From contig BFEA01000284.1 of assembly GCA_003427395.1 (NCBI GenBank), forward strand, positions 1,778,496 to 1,841,502: DNA of 63,007 nucleotides, written 5' to 3'. The translations under genes and the position numbers were made by a program. Of this stretch, positions 20,152-31,480 are shown piece by piece. Within the stretch, counting starts at the first letter, position 1. Every line of letters begins with the position of its first letter. This DNA comes from Chara braunii. Its lineage: Eukaryota > Streptophyta > Charophyceae > Charales > Characeae. Below the pieces are notes generated by a model. It searched no databases. It saw only the letters and a program-made list of their open reading frames with translations, and was not told the origin of the DNA.

Positions 20152-20850
20152 ATGGAGCAGTATAGAACCCACCACGCTGACCATGCCCCGACTTTCAGCT
20201 CGAGGGCATACGACCCGTCTGCTTACGAGCTCCTGCCACCTCACAATCAACCTTTGCCCGACTCATCAGATGCCGAGGTGGCAGAAGCATGGTCACGAAC
20301 CGTGGCTCTGGGAATGGGTCCACCCAGGAGTGGGCGGAAAACCAATTGTACGAGAGTTGTGATAGCACGTACAAACAGTCGTACATCGAACTCCTGCATA
20401 AGGGTTTGCGCTGCGATGACGTTGATGGTGACGTGAATCTGTCATTCGACCTTTCTAGAGGGAGCTCATCGGCCGCCACACGGAGAGTCCTCGTAAACCC
20501 TTACCCTGACGACGACGCATGGCAAGTAACACTTTTCGACCGATCGACAAAGGAATCATGGTTATCAAAGAGGTTCAATTTCACCATGGATCAGGCCGTC
20601 TATGAAGAGATCAAGGGGTCCAGCGCAAAGAATCACACCATACACCCACAAAATGTCACCGACATTGGCGGTGCGGGAGGTGTGCAACTTCCATCCGGGT
20701 TTTTAGGCGGTCTCGAATCTATGGGTGATAGGGATGCGGTCGGCGACGACATCGAAGAAGGCGACACCTCTACAAGGGGTGCATGGCGGTCCCGCACCCC
20801 ACTGGGAGCGCTGAACCTCACTGTCGTGTCACGCAAGATTTATTTCTTGA
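20152..20850 (+). pseudogene. Unrecognised protein, frameshifted
   Basis: An ATG at 20152 opens a frame (MEQYRTHHADHAPTFSS...), and a one-base shift near 20310 moves it to the frame of the ATG at 20289. The combined product is about 230 residues with an acidic, Ser/Thr-rich composition. Distinctive stretches are YKQSYIELLHKGLRCDD, NFTMDQAVYEEIKGSSAK and DIGGAGGVQLPSGF. The frame ends near AACA-GTAAGT at about 20848, a good splice donor, so more exons may follow, but none was identified. I know no family for it. Its position between transposon ends suggests element cargo. Function is unknown. Confidence 0.45.
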
Positions 20851-20975
20851 AGAACAGTAAGTCACTACTCCGACCGTGCGCGCCGGCTATACCTCTCACG
20901 ACACCCCACGACAGGTCGGGGCGTCGCGAGGTACAACTTACCTCTACCCAAGGGGTTGTCACCACCCTCAGGTAG

Positions 20976-21670
20976 GCGTATCCCTGCTGAGCTACCGGCC
21001 CACATGCGAAGGCTTTTACATACCTTTGTAGAGGTAGGTCGGCCGAGGGCGTTTACTCGATCGTTGTAGCATAAAATGGGGTACGCACGGTAAAACGCCT
21101 AGAACTGACCCGTTAGATATTCAGGTCAAACTTTTAAAAGGTTGTCTATTCCCGCTACTGCGTAATGTATTATTCTCTTGACAAATATCAATCAAATCAA
21201 TCTTTCGACCAAAGGGCGTCCTATCTTTCTTAACAGGTCATAACTTAACTGAATATTAGATGGTATTGAAGTTATACAAGACAATAATGAGGATGGGGTT
21301 ATTACCGCCAAGAATCCTTCCCACTCTCATAAGTGTTGTGTGTCCGAGACTCTTAAACAGATCAGGTCCAGTTCAACCAAAAATCACGCACAAAACAGAC
21401 CTGCACAGAATGATGCAAAGACAGTTCACATGCCATGCACTAACGGCGGCAACCATCAACCATTGACCTTGTCCCTCACTTCCCAAACTATGTATGACAA
21501 CCCTATCTTTCCTGTGACGTAAGCCCAACCCCCTCACATTTCTTCAAAGGACCCTTGAGAGTGACTAGGATCATTTAGGCAATGACCACATGTGACAGTT
21601 TTACTGACCACAGGTTTTGACTTTAGAGGTGGGTATTAAGTCAAAAGGGAAAAGTTGAATCGGTAACAAC
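20976..21670. other. Intergenic stretch, nothing recognised
   Basis: No coding signature is seen. Composition is unlike the neighbouring transposon-rich sequence and there are no microsatellites. Confidence 0.4.
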
Positions 21671-21706
21671 GGACCTGTTATCGAAAGATAACAGAAATTT
21701 GGGTCC
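21671..21706. repeat. Hairpin with GAAA tetraloop
   Basis: CTGTTATC (21675-21682), loop GAAA, GATAACAG (21687-21694) form a perfect 8-bp stem. An outer GGACC / GGTCC pair (21671 and 21702) could extend it. Confidence 0.7.
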
Positions 21707-21808
21707 TTTCTGTAGAACCTCTTCCTTGAAATGCAGTACATAAACATGGACCTGCACACACATAGGTCAACAAAGATTCAACACGCCCACTCGATTTCCC
21801 ACGTATTG

Positions 21809-21835
21809 ATGTCTAAGGGTCAAGCCCTTAGACAT
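21809..21835. repeat. Perfect 11-bp hairpin
   Basis: ATGTCTAAGGG, loop TCAAG, CCCTTAGACAT. It belongs to the same hairpin-rich region as the array further right. Confidence 0.8.
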
Positions 21836-22399
21836 GGTAGTGAGCTTTGGGATCGACATCTCAGGTGTATCACTAATTTTACTCTCACAACCCTACCCTA
21901 TGTCGTCTGTCACTCTCTCCTTTCTCTCAAGGAGTCTCATGCCTGTGTCCTAAGTCGTCCTTAGGGAAACTCATGTTTACCCTACTCTCAGTCCCTCCAT
22001 TCTCTCTCTTTTGAAACAAGCACACCCCTTGGTGCTTATGTAATAGAGTTTTGACTTTTTTGTTGTTGTGACCTCCCACTCGAAAGCCATAAACGGACAC
22101 GGACCTCGCGGTAGTTTTTATCTTACTAGTATTCTTTTTTCCGCGGTCCTATCTTCTTTCCTTGTTTCTTTTCCTAGATATGTGAAGACTTTGCTCCAAC
22201 AAGAGCATTGTTCTTTCCTTTCTCTTCAATTTGTCCTGACATACTCAAGTAGTAGATCGATTCAAACATAAATCTTCTGCTACTTGGTCAATACCAAACA
22301 ATCTGTTAGTCGAACAGCCAGGTTAGTAAGTCGCACATGAGTATTTGATTCATTTTTTAGTTTCCCTCAATGTATTCATAAGATCTGCTCAGAATAACA

Positions 22400-23690
22400 G
22401 GATAGCTCACACATGAGCATCCTTCCTTCAACAAATAGTTGGGACTCCTACAGAAGCACCCTACTACTTGCTTTAGGTATCCTTCTAAAAGATCTGGACA
22501 TCATCCCCTTCCCAGAGGTTAGTAACAGTCTGTGTGAATAATAGGCGACCCGCACAAGAGCCTCCTACTATCACGTGACAAGATCCTCTTTATGAGAGCA
22601 TTAGGATAATCCTGACAAGGGTATCCTGCTGCCCTTCCGAAGCCGATCGACCTGAGACCGGGTTAGTTTGGACAGAAGACGGGTGTTTAGGGTATTCCTA
22701 CAAGAGTACCCTTCCCCCTTGTAAGTTAGTATCAGAATCAAGTAGGTAATAGACAAGACCCCAACAGAGACCCCTCTACTACTTTCCTTGGGTAATGAGT
22801 GGTCCAATCGTTAAACGAGTAATAGGATGACTTCTACAGAAGCCTCCCTATTACCAGTCTGGTGGTCGAACCGCCAGAGGGTGAACAAGATAAGAAAGAA
22901 AGAATAGCAACGTGATTTCCTACTCTTTGCAGGTTGTTGGTCAGCCTTAGACTCAAGCGTGTGAATAGGATGACCCTCCCTGGAGCCCCCTACTACATCT
23001 TGAGTAAGTGCAAAAGACGAAACTTCCTGAGCCCTTAATAAATAAGGAAGTTAGTACCAAAATTCCCTAAGTTTTTTTTTCACAACAAGCAGATCCTAGT
23101 TAATCGACTTGAAGGTGGTGAGATAGCACACACAGGAGTACCGCCACCTTCTGATTATGCCAATCGTCCCAGCCTCAAAGAGCAAGTGTCCAACCCATAC
23201 ATGGGTTTTCTACCGCCTTCGGAAACTGGTCCGGTAGGCTAACAGGACGACCCGCACAAGAGCTTCCCTTTATTATTTCTAAGTGTCAGACCCATATTCC
23301 CATCACGACGACAGTCGATCCGACAGTTAGTAAGGTAACTCACACATGAATACCTAATTTAGTTCATAAGTTAGTGTCATACACCTCTGCTTGTCACGAC
23401 GACAGTCGATCCGGCAGATAGTGAGGTAATTCACACATGAGTACCTCATTTAGTTCATAAGTTAGTGTCAAACACCTTTTTTCGTCACGACGACAGTCGA
23501 TCCGGCAGATAGTAAGGCAACTCACACATGAGTACCTTATTTAGTTCATAGGTTAGTGTCACACACCTCTGCCCGTCAAGACGACAGTCAATCCGACAGA
23601 TATTAAGGTAATTTATACATAAGTACCTCATTGCCAACTCTTAGTAAGTCAAAGCATACACAAGTAGAACGACGACTCACACATGAGTCT
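22400..23690. repeat. Array of about 15 short hairpins
   Basis: Short stem-loops follow each other about every 60-130 bases. Clear ones are GGAT-GCTC/GAGC-ATCC (22400-22422), AGGATA/TATCCT (22603-22627), AGGGTA/TACCCT (22689-22712), GTAATAGG/CCTATTAC with an inner CTTC/GAAG (22819-22854) and GAAGGTGG/CCACCTTC (23111-23151). Four more lie in the 91-bp tandem array. Weaker ones lie near 22325, 22437, 22545, 22742, 22966, 23244 and 23674. Loops often read ACACAT or TACA. No coding frame crosses the region. The function is unknown. Confidence 0.75.
23304..23665. repeat. 91-bp tandem repeat, four copies
   Basis: Copies start at 23304, 23395, 23486 and 23577 with CACGACGACAGTCGATCCG or a close variant. 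Each contains an AAGGTAACTCACACATGAGT-type hairpin followed by TTAGTTCATAAGTTAGTGTC in the first three. Confidence 0.9.
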
Positions 23691-23700
23691 TTATCGCACC

Positions 23701-25015
23701 ACTTTGTTCCTCAAACCCAAACAATCTTAGGTTCCTTCTTGGTCTGATTAAGGTTCATTTCCTTTCATCAGCAGAGTCCTTACGTCAATCATATAATCCG
23801 TTTTCATTTTGATACACTTTAGTCATGAAGAAAGCACAAACAGTATATCACATAGCCATACAGGCAATCCAATAGAAGGGCGTAGCCTGTAAGGGTATAC
23901 GGGAAAAGGGTAAGTCATGCGTACCTCATAGTTCCCTGCCTCCGGAGTTCCTCCTGAACTCCAACAGAGTTCCCGCAATCGCCCTGTCATCGATTTCGTA
24001 TTACACATGCAATGGGTCGTTTGGACCTTTGTAGGACTACATCATTAAACAAGTTATAGTTTTGAAGAGATCGGTACCTGAGATGATCAACCAGGGAAAA
24101 GAATGGAGGAGGATGAAGGAGCTCGGCACTATCACATGGCGATAATGTCTCTCTCCTCTGCAATGCCCCACACTCTTTCCCTTTCTGACCCCTGCTTACC
24201 TCATGATGTTTTAATAGTGAAACACCAACCAATAATAATAGTAATACTAATAATAATAATACTAGTAATAATAATAATAATACCAACACTTACTTATAGA
24301 AGGTAAGTGTGCAAAGGCGAAAAGACAGATCCCTGCTTACGAGATCTCATGAAAAGCCAGAAAGTCCAACACTGTCCAGAAAGTAGTAATGCACCGCTAC
24401 TAACCAATGGGGGATCAAAACACTGCATCATACTGTCAATGAGAGCATACTCTTGTTGTCCTTGACATTAGTGTTTCAGAGCTTCAATGTACGTCCAGAA
24501 TAATATGTGCAACCATTACCAGCTTACGAATTGACAATGCATTCAGTTGACAACAATAGTGGAACCGAATTGTGAAATGGTTTTCACCTTTTACAGTAGC
24601 AGATGCAGATCCCAGGGCTCGATCCTTAGTTTTTACCCTACCGTGCACAGTACCTGTGTAGACCCCGAGAGTTGAACCCGTGACCTGTGTATTCGTAAGC
24701 AACAAGTAGGCTGTCATAGGTCCGTAGGTTGTAGGGGTTCAATCTGTAGGTCTGTCGAATAGAAGTCTTAGTGAAGTCTATAAGTCTTAGATGTAATCTT
24801 TAGAAGGTCGGCAAGTGGGCAAGTGGGCAAGTGGTGAGCCAAGTAGTGGACTAACTGCAGTACGATTGCAGTACGACCTCAGTAGGTTAGCAGTGAGTCC
24901 CCAAGCAGTCAGCGGTGCAGTCCAGTCAGTCTGAGTCCAGTCCAGCAAGTATCATGAGGGACTGTGTGCACCATGGGCCGAGGAAAAAGGGCAGACCAAC
25001 GAGCTGCATAAGTAT
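23701..25015. other. Intergenic stretch with ATA/AAT repeats
   Basis: AATAATA-type repeats occur at 24230-24285 and GGCAAGTG repeats at 24808-24832. One tRNA-like piece is listed separately. No gene is recognised. Confidence 0.4.
24636..24716 (-). repeat. tRNA-like SINE or tRNA relic
   Basis: On the minus strand GGTCACGGGTTCAACTCTCG carries a B-box-like T-arm, preceded by a possible anticodon arm (TTGCTTACGAA). The A box is poor. A tRNA-derived SINE head is the likeliest reading. Confidence 0.4.
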
Positions 25016-25415
25016 AAATCAAGAGGCAGCGCCAAGCCATTCATTCATTCCTGCGTGAGCCATACGGAAGCGTTGCCACAGCGACTTGTGCAAGGAGGTC
25101 TGCACTGATCCCGATGACGAAGTAAGTAGAGATATGAAGTTATCCATAGCGATAGGATAGTGGCTGCCATAGCCGCCATAGTTGTAGTTCTGGTTCAGTG
25201 TGTGTGTATGAGTGTTCAAAGAAACGCGTGTGGGATATCCAGGGGGATCCACTGTATGCGAACAGAGAGTTGTATGGGCATTATATCGCCATAGCCATTG
25301 GAAGTGAACTCGTATCTGGGTTGCCATATCTCTGAGTTTTGAGTGTGCACACGTCGCCAGTTTGCTGTGCTACTGTTTGCATGCATGTAAAGTGTGAATG
25401 AAAGCGAGTCTGATT

Positions 25416-25416
<1 letters not shown>

Positions 25417-25484
<68 letters not shown>
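25417..25484. repeat. (AAT)n microsatellite
   Basis: More than 20 uninterrupted AAT units. Confidence 0.95.
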
Positions 25485-25896
25485 GGCAAGGAAGATGAGC
25501 AGTAGCGAACTTCAGCAATCAAACAACATCATATACACAAGACCAGATAGTCGTGGCCTCGAACCAACGGCAGAATTGCATCACAATTTTCACCATATAA
25601 GAAGACACCAAAGTCTCATCATCATCATCAATGAAGAACCAACGTTGATATCCTATCTGGCACTTGGCGCCCAGACTACAGATGGCAGATCCTATCTAGC
25701 CTATACTACAACGCTGAATGATGACGACAATAACTTTCCCGAAGTACGAGCATACAGCGACCAATGTCGCACGCTTCCAGCACCAGGTATGTCTCTCGCC
25801 TCACTCACAACCTCGTTCCCCAACACACAGATGCCACTTGCATCCAAGGACCACCATGCGCCCCATCTCCTTCCTTTTCTCTCACTCTCACGCACA

Positions 25897-25975
25897 CACA
25901 CACACACATTCACGTACACACACACACACACACACACANNNNNNNNNNNNNNNNNNNNNNNNNNNNNNNNNNNNN

Positions 25976-26064
<89 letters not shown>

Positions 26065-26069
26065 ACAAT
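25897..26069. repeat. (CA)n microsatellite containing an N gap
   Basis: CA repeats run through a 37-base gap at 25939-25975, so their true length is unknown. Frames of His-Thr repeats here are artefacts. Confidence 0.95.
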
Positions 26070-26509
26070 CAACCGTGGTAACGTATACTCCTCTGTTCTC
26101 TCGATAGATTCATTCGACTTTTATCATCCTATTCGATGAAAAATCTCCCCCACGTACGCAGTAGCAGTAGTGTAGATTTCCCTGTTTTAGCGGTAGAATC
26201 ATTCGATTTTGCTAATCCTATCAATGAAAGTAGCACGAGGCGACCACTGCGATAGGAGACTTAAATGCTCCCTCTCTCTCGCATTGTCGCTCGACACGCT
26301 CTGCTCCGCAACATCGATCCGTCACATCGTACAGCAAACCGAGACCACCCGCAGGGACTACCACAGACACGAGTGCAGACTCCAATGAAGTCGGTGGATG
26401 ACGAGTCCGTCTTACGATGTCGCCGACTAATGCATCATGCATCCGGTACATCTCCAACCTCGCATGCGGTAAGCAGCGGGCAATCTGGCCGACTACTATC
26501 CATCTATTT

Positions 26510-27110
26510 TTCTCTCTTCTTCCCCTTTTCCTTCTTATTCTTATTTTTTCCCTCCTCTTTCTTCTTCTTCTTCTTTTCCTTTTTCCTTTTTCCTTCTTCT
26601 TCTTCTTCTTCTTCTTCTTTTTCTTCCTCTTCTCCTTCTTCTCGCGTGCCTCCTGCTTCACTCGTAAGCCCGTATCTTACCTGCACTACCCCCGCCTCTG
26701 TTTCCTATCGCTGCGCCCGTTTCTCCGAAACATAAACGACTCGCCCGCCTTTTTGCAACTGGACATCACTCGAAGTTCGTGCGGAAAGTCTTTCGTGACT
26801 CAGGCATGAAGCCTCAAAAACCTACGTCGGGAGCATCACCATCATCGTTCGTAATGCTAAGTGAGTCTTCTCTTGTTCCCTTCTCTTCTTCTCTCCTCCC
26901 TCTTCTTCTCTTCCCTTCTTCTTTTTCTTCTTCTTCTTCTTCTTCTTCTTCTTCTTCTTCTTCTTCTTCTGCGCGCCTCCTTCTTTCCGCGCGATTTTCT
27001 TTATTCCTTCGCGCGTTCTTCCTCCCTTTCTCTCTCCCTCTTCGTCTTTTTCCTCTTCTTCTTCGCGCGCTCCTCTCATTCTCCTTTACGCGCTCCCCTT
27101 CCCTCCTTCT
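26510..27110. repeat. Polypyrimidine (TTC/CTT) blocks
   Basis: Two CTT-rich blocks (26510-26650 and 26870-27110) give Lys/Glu or Ser/Phe repeat frames that are not genes. Just upstream, ATTCGATTTTGCTAATCCTA (26202-26221) resembles the reversed GATGAGCAAAATCGAAT motif of the 45 kb tandem repeat. Confidence 0.75.
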
Positions 27111-27534
27111 GCGTATCAAGCTAACCTTCCCTTCCTCTCGCTACTCCTCATTCCCTCTGCTCTCGCCTTCTCCTACTAAGTTTCTACTTCCCCTCCGGGT
27201 AGCTCTCACCACATCGCCCGAGCAAGCCGGTCTTCAACTCACGAACTCTGCACTATCACGGAGCTAGATACCGTCCGTCTTAGTTTCGTTCGAAGCACTG
27301 CCGCAGCGGTGGGGTATCAAGCACAAGCACTTTTCTCGGGAACGAATTTACCCGAGAATCGAGGTAAGTTCAAGGAAAATCGTACAAATTAAAAAAGTAA
27401 CGAAACGAAAAATAAACTTAACGATAAATGAAAGAAGAAAAAGAAAAAGAAAAAGCGAAAAGAAAAGACAAAAATCTAAAAAAAGAAAAAAAAAAGAAAA
27501 AAAAAAGAAAAAAAAATCGAACAGAGTCTAACCT
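27111..27534. other. A-rich intergenic stretch
   Basis: Runs of AAAAGAAAA near 27430-27515. No gene is seen. Confidence 0.4.
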
Positions 27535-27539
27535 CTAAC

Positions 27540-27655
27540 TACCTTGGCTCGCCAAGTGGCGGGCCCCCATTATAGCGGAGGCTCAAGTCCCAACTAACCT
27601 ACTAACAACAACTAATTCCTAATCTGGAGGTCGTGGGTTCGAGGCCCAACAGACT
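27540..27655 (+). repeat. tRNA-like SINE head, plus strand
   Basis: GGCTCGCCAAGTGGCGGG (A-box-like) and GGTCGTGGGTTCGAGGCCC (a good B box) are spaced somewhat wider than in a tRNA. This fits a degenerate tRNA-derived SINE. Confidence 0.4.
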
Positions 27656-27692
27656 GAGCCCGGACGAAAACATTCCGGAGCTCCTTCACAAA

Positions 27693-27775
27693 AGGAGCTA
27701 GCTCAGGGGTCGGATGGATTCGTTCCCTGCACCCTTTGCTTAGCAAACTGCACCTAAACCAATTGAGCTAGCTCC
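27693..27775 (-). repeat. tRNA-like element, minus strand
   Basis: A 13-bp stem closes the unit (AGGAGCTAGCTCA at 27693-27705 against 27763-27775). The minus strand shows TAGCTCAATTGGTTTAGGTG, an excellent D-arm and A box, then TTTGCTAAGCAAA, an anticodon-like hairpin, and GGGAACGAATCC, a near B box. It is tRNA-shaped, but the acceptor stem is too long. A SINE or tRNA pseudogene is likely. Confidence 0.5.
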
Positions 27776-28849
27776 TATTCTGGTTAGGAAAGGAGCCGCT
27801 CAGGTACATATAGAGGATCGGGGCTCAGCCCACCTAGTGGCCCAAGTCTGTTTCCAAGTCTGTGTGTGCGCACGCATGTCGGTCTGCATGCCTGTCGGCT
27901 TGAGTGTGTGTGTGACCCGCAAGGATATTTAGCTCATCGGAAGGCCCGAAGTGCCGGTACCAACCTGCGGTTGTGACATTGACCGTTGAGGCGAGGAAAA
28001 CACTCAAGTGGCGGGAAAAAAAGCCCGCGACACTTCAGAGCACTGGAAAATACTTAAGTAGCAGGTAGGCCGGTACCACACCAGGTAGAGGTAGATGTGT
28101 CGGGTACGCGAGGCCGAGCAGAAGAACACAAAAGTTAACATTTTTATAGGCTCGGTATCGTTAGGTAGGCGGGTACCAGTTCAAATAGCCTGAGTCCAGA
28201 CCCTGTGCGGACGATATCAGAGTTTGCAAAAGTGCGTCCCTCTGCAAAGGGACAAGACATCGGTTGCTCGGGTGATCGCGCAGATATGACGTCGCCACTC
28301 GAGAGGCAACTTCCTTTCTACATACGGGACGCGGAGCTGGAGCCTCAACCCTACTCACGGCATATGACTAAGGATAGAGGTACCAACTGCCGTAACCTAT
28401 TATGGTAGGCAATGTGTTTCTCTCGGCTACCCCGGCTGCATGGTCAGGGGTTGCATTAATTTTTCAGTCGTCTTTAGATTTTACGGCGGGGCGACCTGCC
28501 GACTTTCCAATACCGGCCGGTCTGATGCCCTGTCACTCGTTCTGATTCATTTTTGCCTTACCGTCTGATCCTTTAACGGTTTTAGATTGTTGTCGCCGCA
28601 TCCCGTGCAAGCTTTCTTGTTTTTTCTTCCAACCCTCTGGCCCTTGCGGTCAAAGACTTTTAATTTTTATTAATCCCTCCCGGTTGTCGTATGCGTCGTA
28701 ACACTTTTTACTCCAGACCGTCTGCAGTACGGTAACCGGTGTTTCACGGCGTTATGCCAAAAAATTCTCACTTCTTACTCCAGACCGTCCGCAGTACGCT
28801 AACCGGTGTCGCTACTGTATCGAATGCAAAATCATGAGCAAATACCCTT
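27776..28849. other. Intergenic stretch with a short direct repeat
   Basis: CTCCAGACCGTCTGCAGTAC and its variant recur at about 28711 and 28777. No gene is recognised. Confidence 0.4.
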
Positions 28850-29140
28850 GTGAGGGTGTTTGCTCCGACAACGGGTAACCCTGGCAAGTTCAGCAAGAGG
28901 AAGAACATGAGGCACCAGACCTTCGAAGCCTTGACGGAATGCACGGAGAAACACGGAATGCTAATGGCGACGACGATGGAGAGCGCTAGCAAGAGGAAAT
29001 GCTCCATCCAAATCCGGCAGTGCAACGCGTTGGAAGCAGAGGTTGAGGTGCAGAAAAAGTCGTACGCGGCATCAGACAAACAGAGCAAGCTCATGTGTCA
29101 TGCACTGATGGAGATAGCGAAGGCTATACACGAGCGGTAA
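28850..29140 (+). pseudogene. C-terminal part of a transposon-type accessory protein
   Basis: A frame of about 95 residues opens at GTG rather than ATG and ends in TAA at 29138-29140. It reads as an amphipathic helical tail: KRKNMRHQTFEALTECTEKH, then EAEVEVQKKSYAASDKQSK and ALMEIAKAIHER at the end. Such a tail is what I would expect at the end of a Myb/trihelix-like partner protein of a PIF/Harbinger element, and transposase remains lie 5 kb away. That link is inference from neighbourhood and composition. The N-terminal part was not found. Confidence 0.4.
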
Positions 29141-29668
29141 ACGAGAGCCTCGATAGACACTCCGGACATCGGCGTCAAACCAGTTGCACGACCTTCCCCC
29201 GTGCTTCGTCGTCTGTACACATGGATGCCTTGTCATTGGTCGTTCATCCATGCGCAAAAGAGAGAGTGTCCCCTCCTAACCATCTCGTCATTGCCGCCTT
29301 TTTTGTTGTTTTCGGGCAGCGCAAACACACAAATTGGTGGTGCGTTGCACGTTTCTTTTTTCTATGTTTTTTTTTTTTTTTAGTTCTGTTTTTTTTTTTA
29401 CATTGTAATCAAGATGACTGTTAGTGCTTAATCCGAATTTTGACACATGAGTGCAAAACATTGCTGCACATATCCGCAAATGGTTTTTTTGTATCCATCA
29501 GCTGTTTGATTTTCGACGACGATGATGTCATTATGTCATTAGCAGTTTTCATGTTTTTTTACCTTGCGGCTGTGAAGTTCATGACAAATAGTAAGATTGT
29601 CGTTTTGCCGTAAATACACACAGCCAAATTGTGTGTTGTTTTATAAGTTTCGTTCCGTCCATTGTCCG

Positions 29669-29670
<2 letters not shown>

Positions 29671-29722
<52 letters not shown>

Positions 29723-29758
29723 ATCTCTCTCTTTTCTATCTCTCTCTTTCTCTCTCTT
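29671..29758. repeat. (CT)n microsatellite
   Basis: A pure CT run (29671-29719) grading into CTTT/CTAT variants. Confidence 0.9.
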
Positions 29759-29875
29759 TAACGTTATCCCTCCCATTGCCAGCATGGCCTCCCTTCACGG
29801 TGCAAGCCTGTGTCCAGGGTGTATATGTGTGAAGAAACAATGTTTTGAACGACAAGTGGGTGATGTCAGTTTCTG

Positions 29876-31480
29876 GCACTTGCACGTGCTAGCTTGCGGG
29901 GTTCGTTGGCCTTGGACAATGACGAATGCATTGGAAGGTTAACAACAATGGATCAGGCAACAGGCGGGGTCTGCAAATCATGCAAAGACGAGGTGGACGA
30001 TGACGGGCCTAGTGAATAACATTGGCCGCATACGTGTTGCCGTCAACTGTCCTTCTCGCCCGGAGGGAATGCACGAGCGGAGTGCTAGCTGATCCTTCTC
30101 GCCAACCTCCCATGCACGTGCATACATACTTCTTTTTTGCAAGATCGTCTGCATGAGCTGCCATAGACCCCTCGCCTCCTTCCCACTTTGATGGGCGCCT
30201 CCCAGTCGTCTCCCATCGCCTCCGCATCAATGTTATCTCCAGACGAAGGTGGACTGCACGCACTCGCCAGCCATCCACGACGTCGTCTTTCCATTCCTCG
30301 ACCTGTAACCACACAACCACATATCTAGCCTCCTCGCACTAGTTTCAGCCGATCCTCGTCAACCTTTTTCGTCTCGCCCCGCCACACACACTTTTCAAAG
30401 ACCACCTTCCCAATTTCCTCTTTTCGCGCCACTTCAGCGTGGTCTTCTACGTTACCTCCATCATCGGTTGATGGTCGTCTTTTACATCGGCTTCATCTTC
30501 GGTGCTGCAGACATCATCATCTTTTACATCTTCTTCCAACCGCGGGAGTCACGTTCTTCGTGCTCTTCTCCAGGCTTCCACTTCAACGAATCGACAAAGG
30601 CGCGCCTCTCCGAAGGCAGGCGTCGATGTTCGCATCCGCTTATCCAACAACAACATTTCACACAGATCGCCACGTCAACGTTTGTGTGGAAGACGAGCAC
30701 GCGAATAAGAGGTTGCAGTATCACTAGGGACGTGATCACAACCGTTTTTCTGTTGTCGCCCACTTGCGTAGACATCAACAATGCAAGATTGCTCGTGGGA
30801 TTGTCCTCGTTTTCAGCATGTCGTCTCGTGGCGTTACTCGTGGCAAGAAGAGGGGTACTTACTCTGGGGATGTGCCTATGCTTGAGAAGAGAGGATGACA
30901 TGCCATGAAGAAGAGTAAGGTTGTTATTGGGGGGGTTTCAACAACAGTTTGCCTGAGGGAGGAGGAATGGGTGAGGGATCCGAAGAACTCAGATGAACAT
31001 GACGACTTCGAGGAGGAGGAGGAGGTGCCCACTAATAAAAAATTGTCTGTGCAAGCACAAGGCGAGGGTCCGAATAAACGAAGGGGGGCAGCAAACTGCT
31101 CAACAACCCCGCGATCCGTGGCAGGGACGAGGGAGTGATCGACGTGGACACCACTGCTGCGCCTTGGGAGGTGCAAGGTAAGGCACGTTCGCAGACGGTG
31201 CGCGCGAAGGGAAATGCAACGATAACACGTGTGACTACGCCGCAGAGGCGAAGCGGTCAGGACGAGAGTCGTCTACCTCCGGCACGCCACGTGTGCAAAC
31301 ACTTCTGCAGGGTGGGGCGGGTGTAAATGCAGCGGTGCAAAGGAGCAGCCAGAGAGCACATTCCACACCCGTGGTGGACGCACAAGGTGGAGCAGTGGCA
31401 AGGTCTTTGAGAGTGGTGGTCGCTGCAACGATTGGGGAAAGCCGTGGGGATGGCGACAACGACAAGCCTTTGATGAAGAG
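29876..31480 (+). repeat. Direct duplication, copy 1
   Basis: This stretch is homologous, with scattered changes and small indels, to 36029-37645 in the same orientation. Shared anchors include GTGCTAGCTTGCGGGG, AGATCGTC.GCATGAGCTGCC and ACGTTTGTGTGGAAGACGAG. The copies carry an ATG-started basic peptide (about 30799-30897, GKKRGTYSGD) that stops early. Confidence 0.85.

Noticed and set aside
22400-23690. CRISPR array
   Set aside because: The regularly spaced units are hairpins that vary in sequence, the intervals are not unique spacers, no cas genes are near and the DNA is eukaryotic.
25495-26139. Frame of 214 codons with His-Thr repeats
   Set aside because: About a third is the CA microsatellite and an N gap; the rest has no family features.
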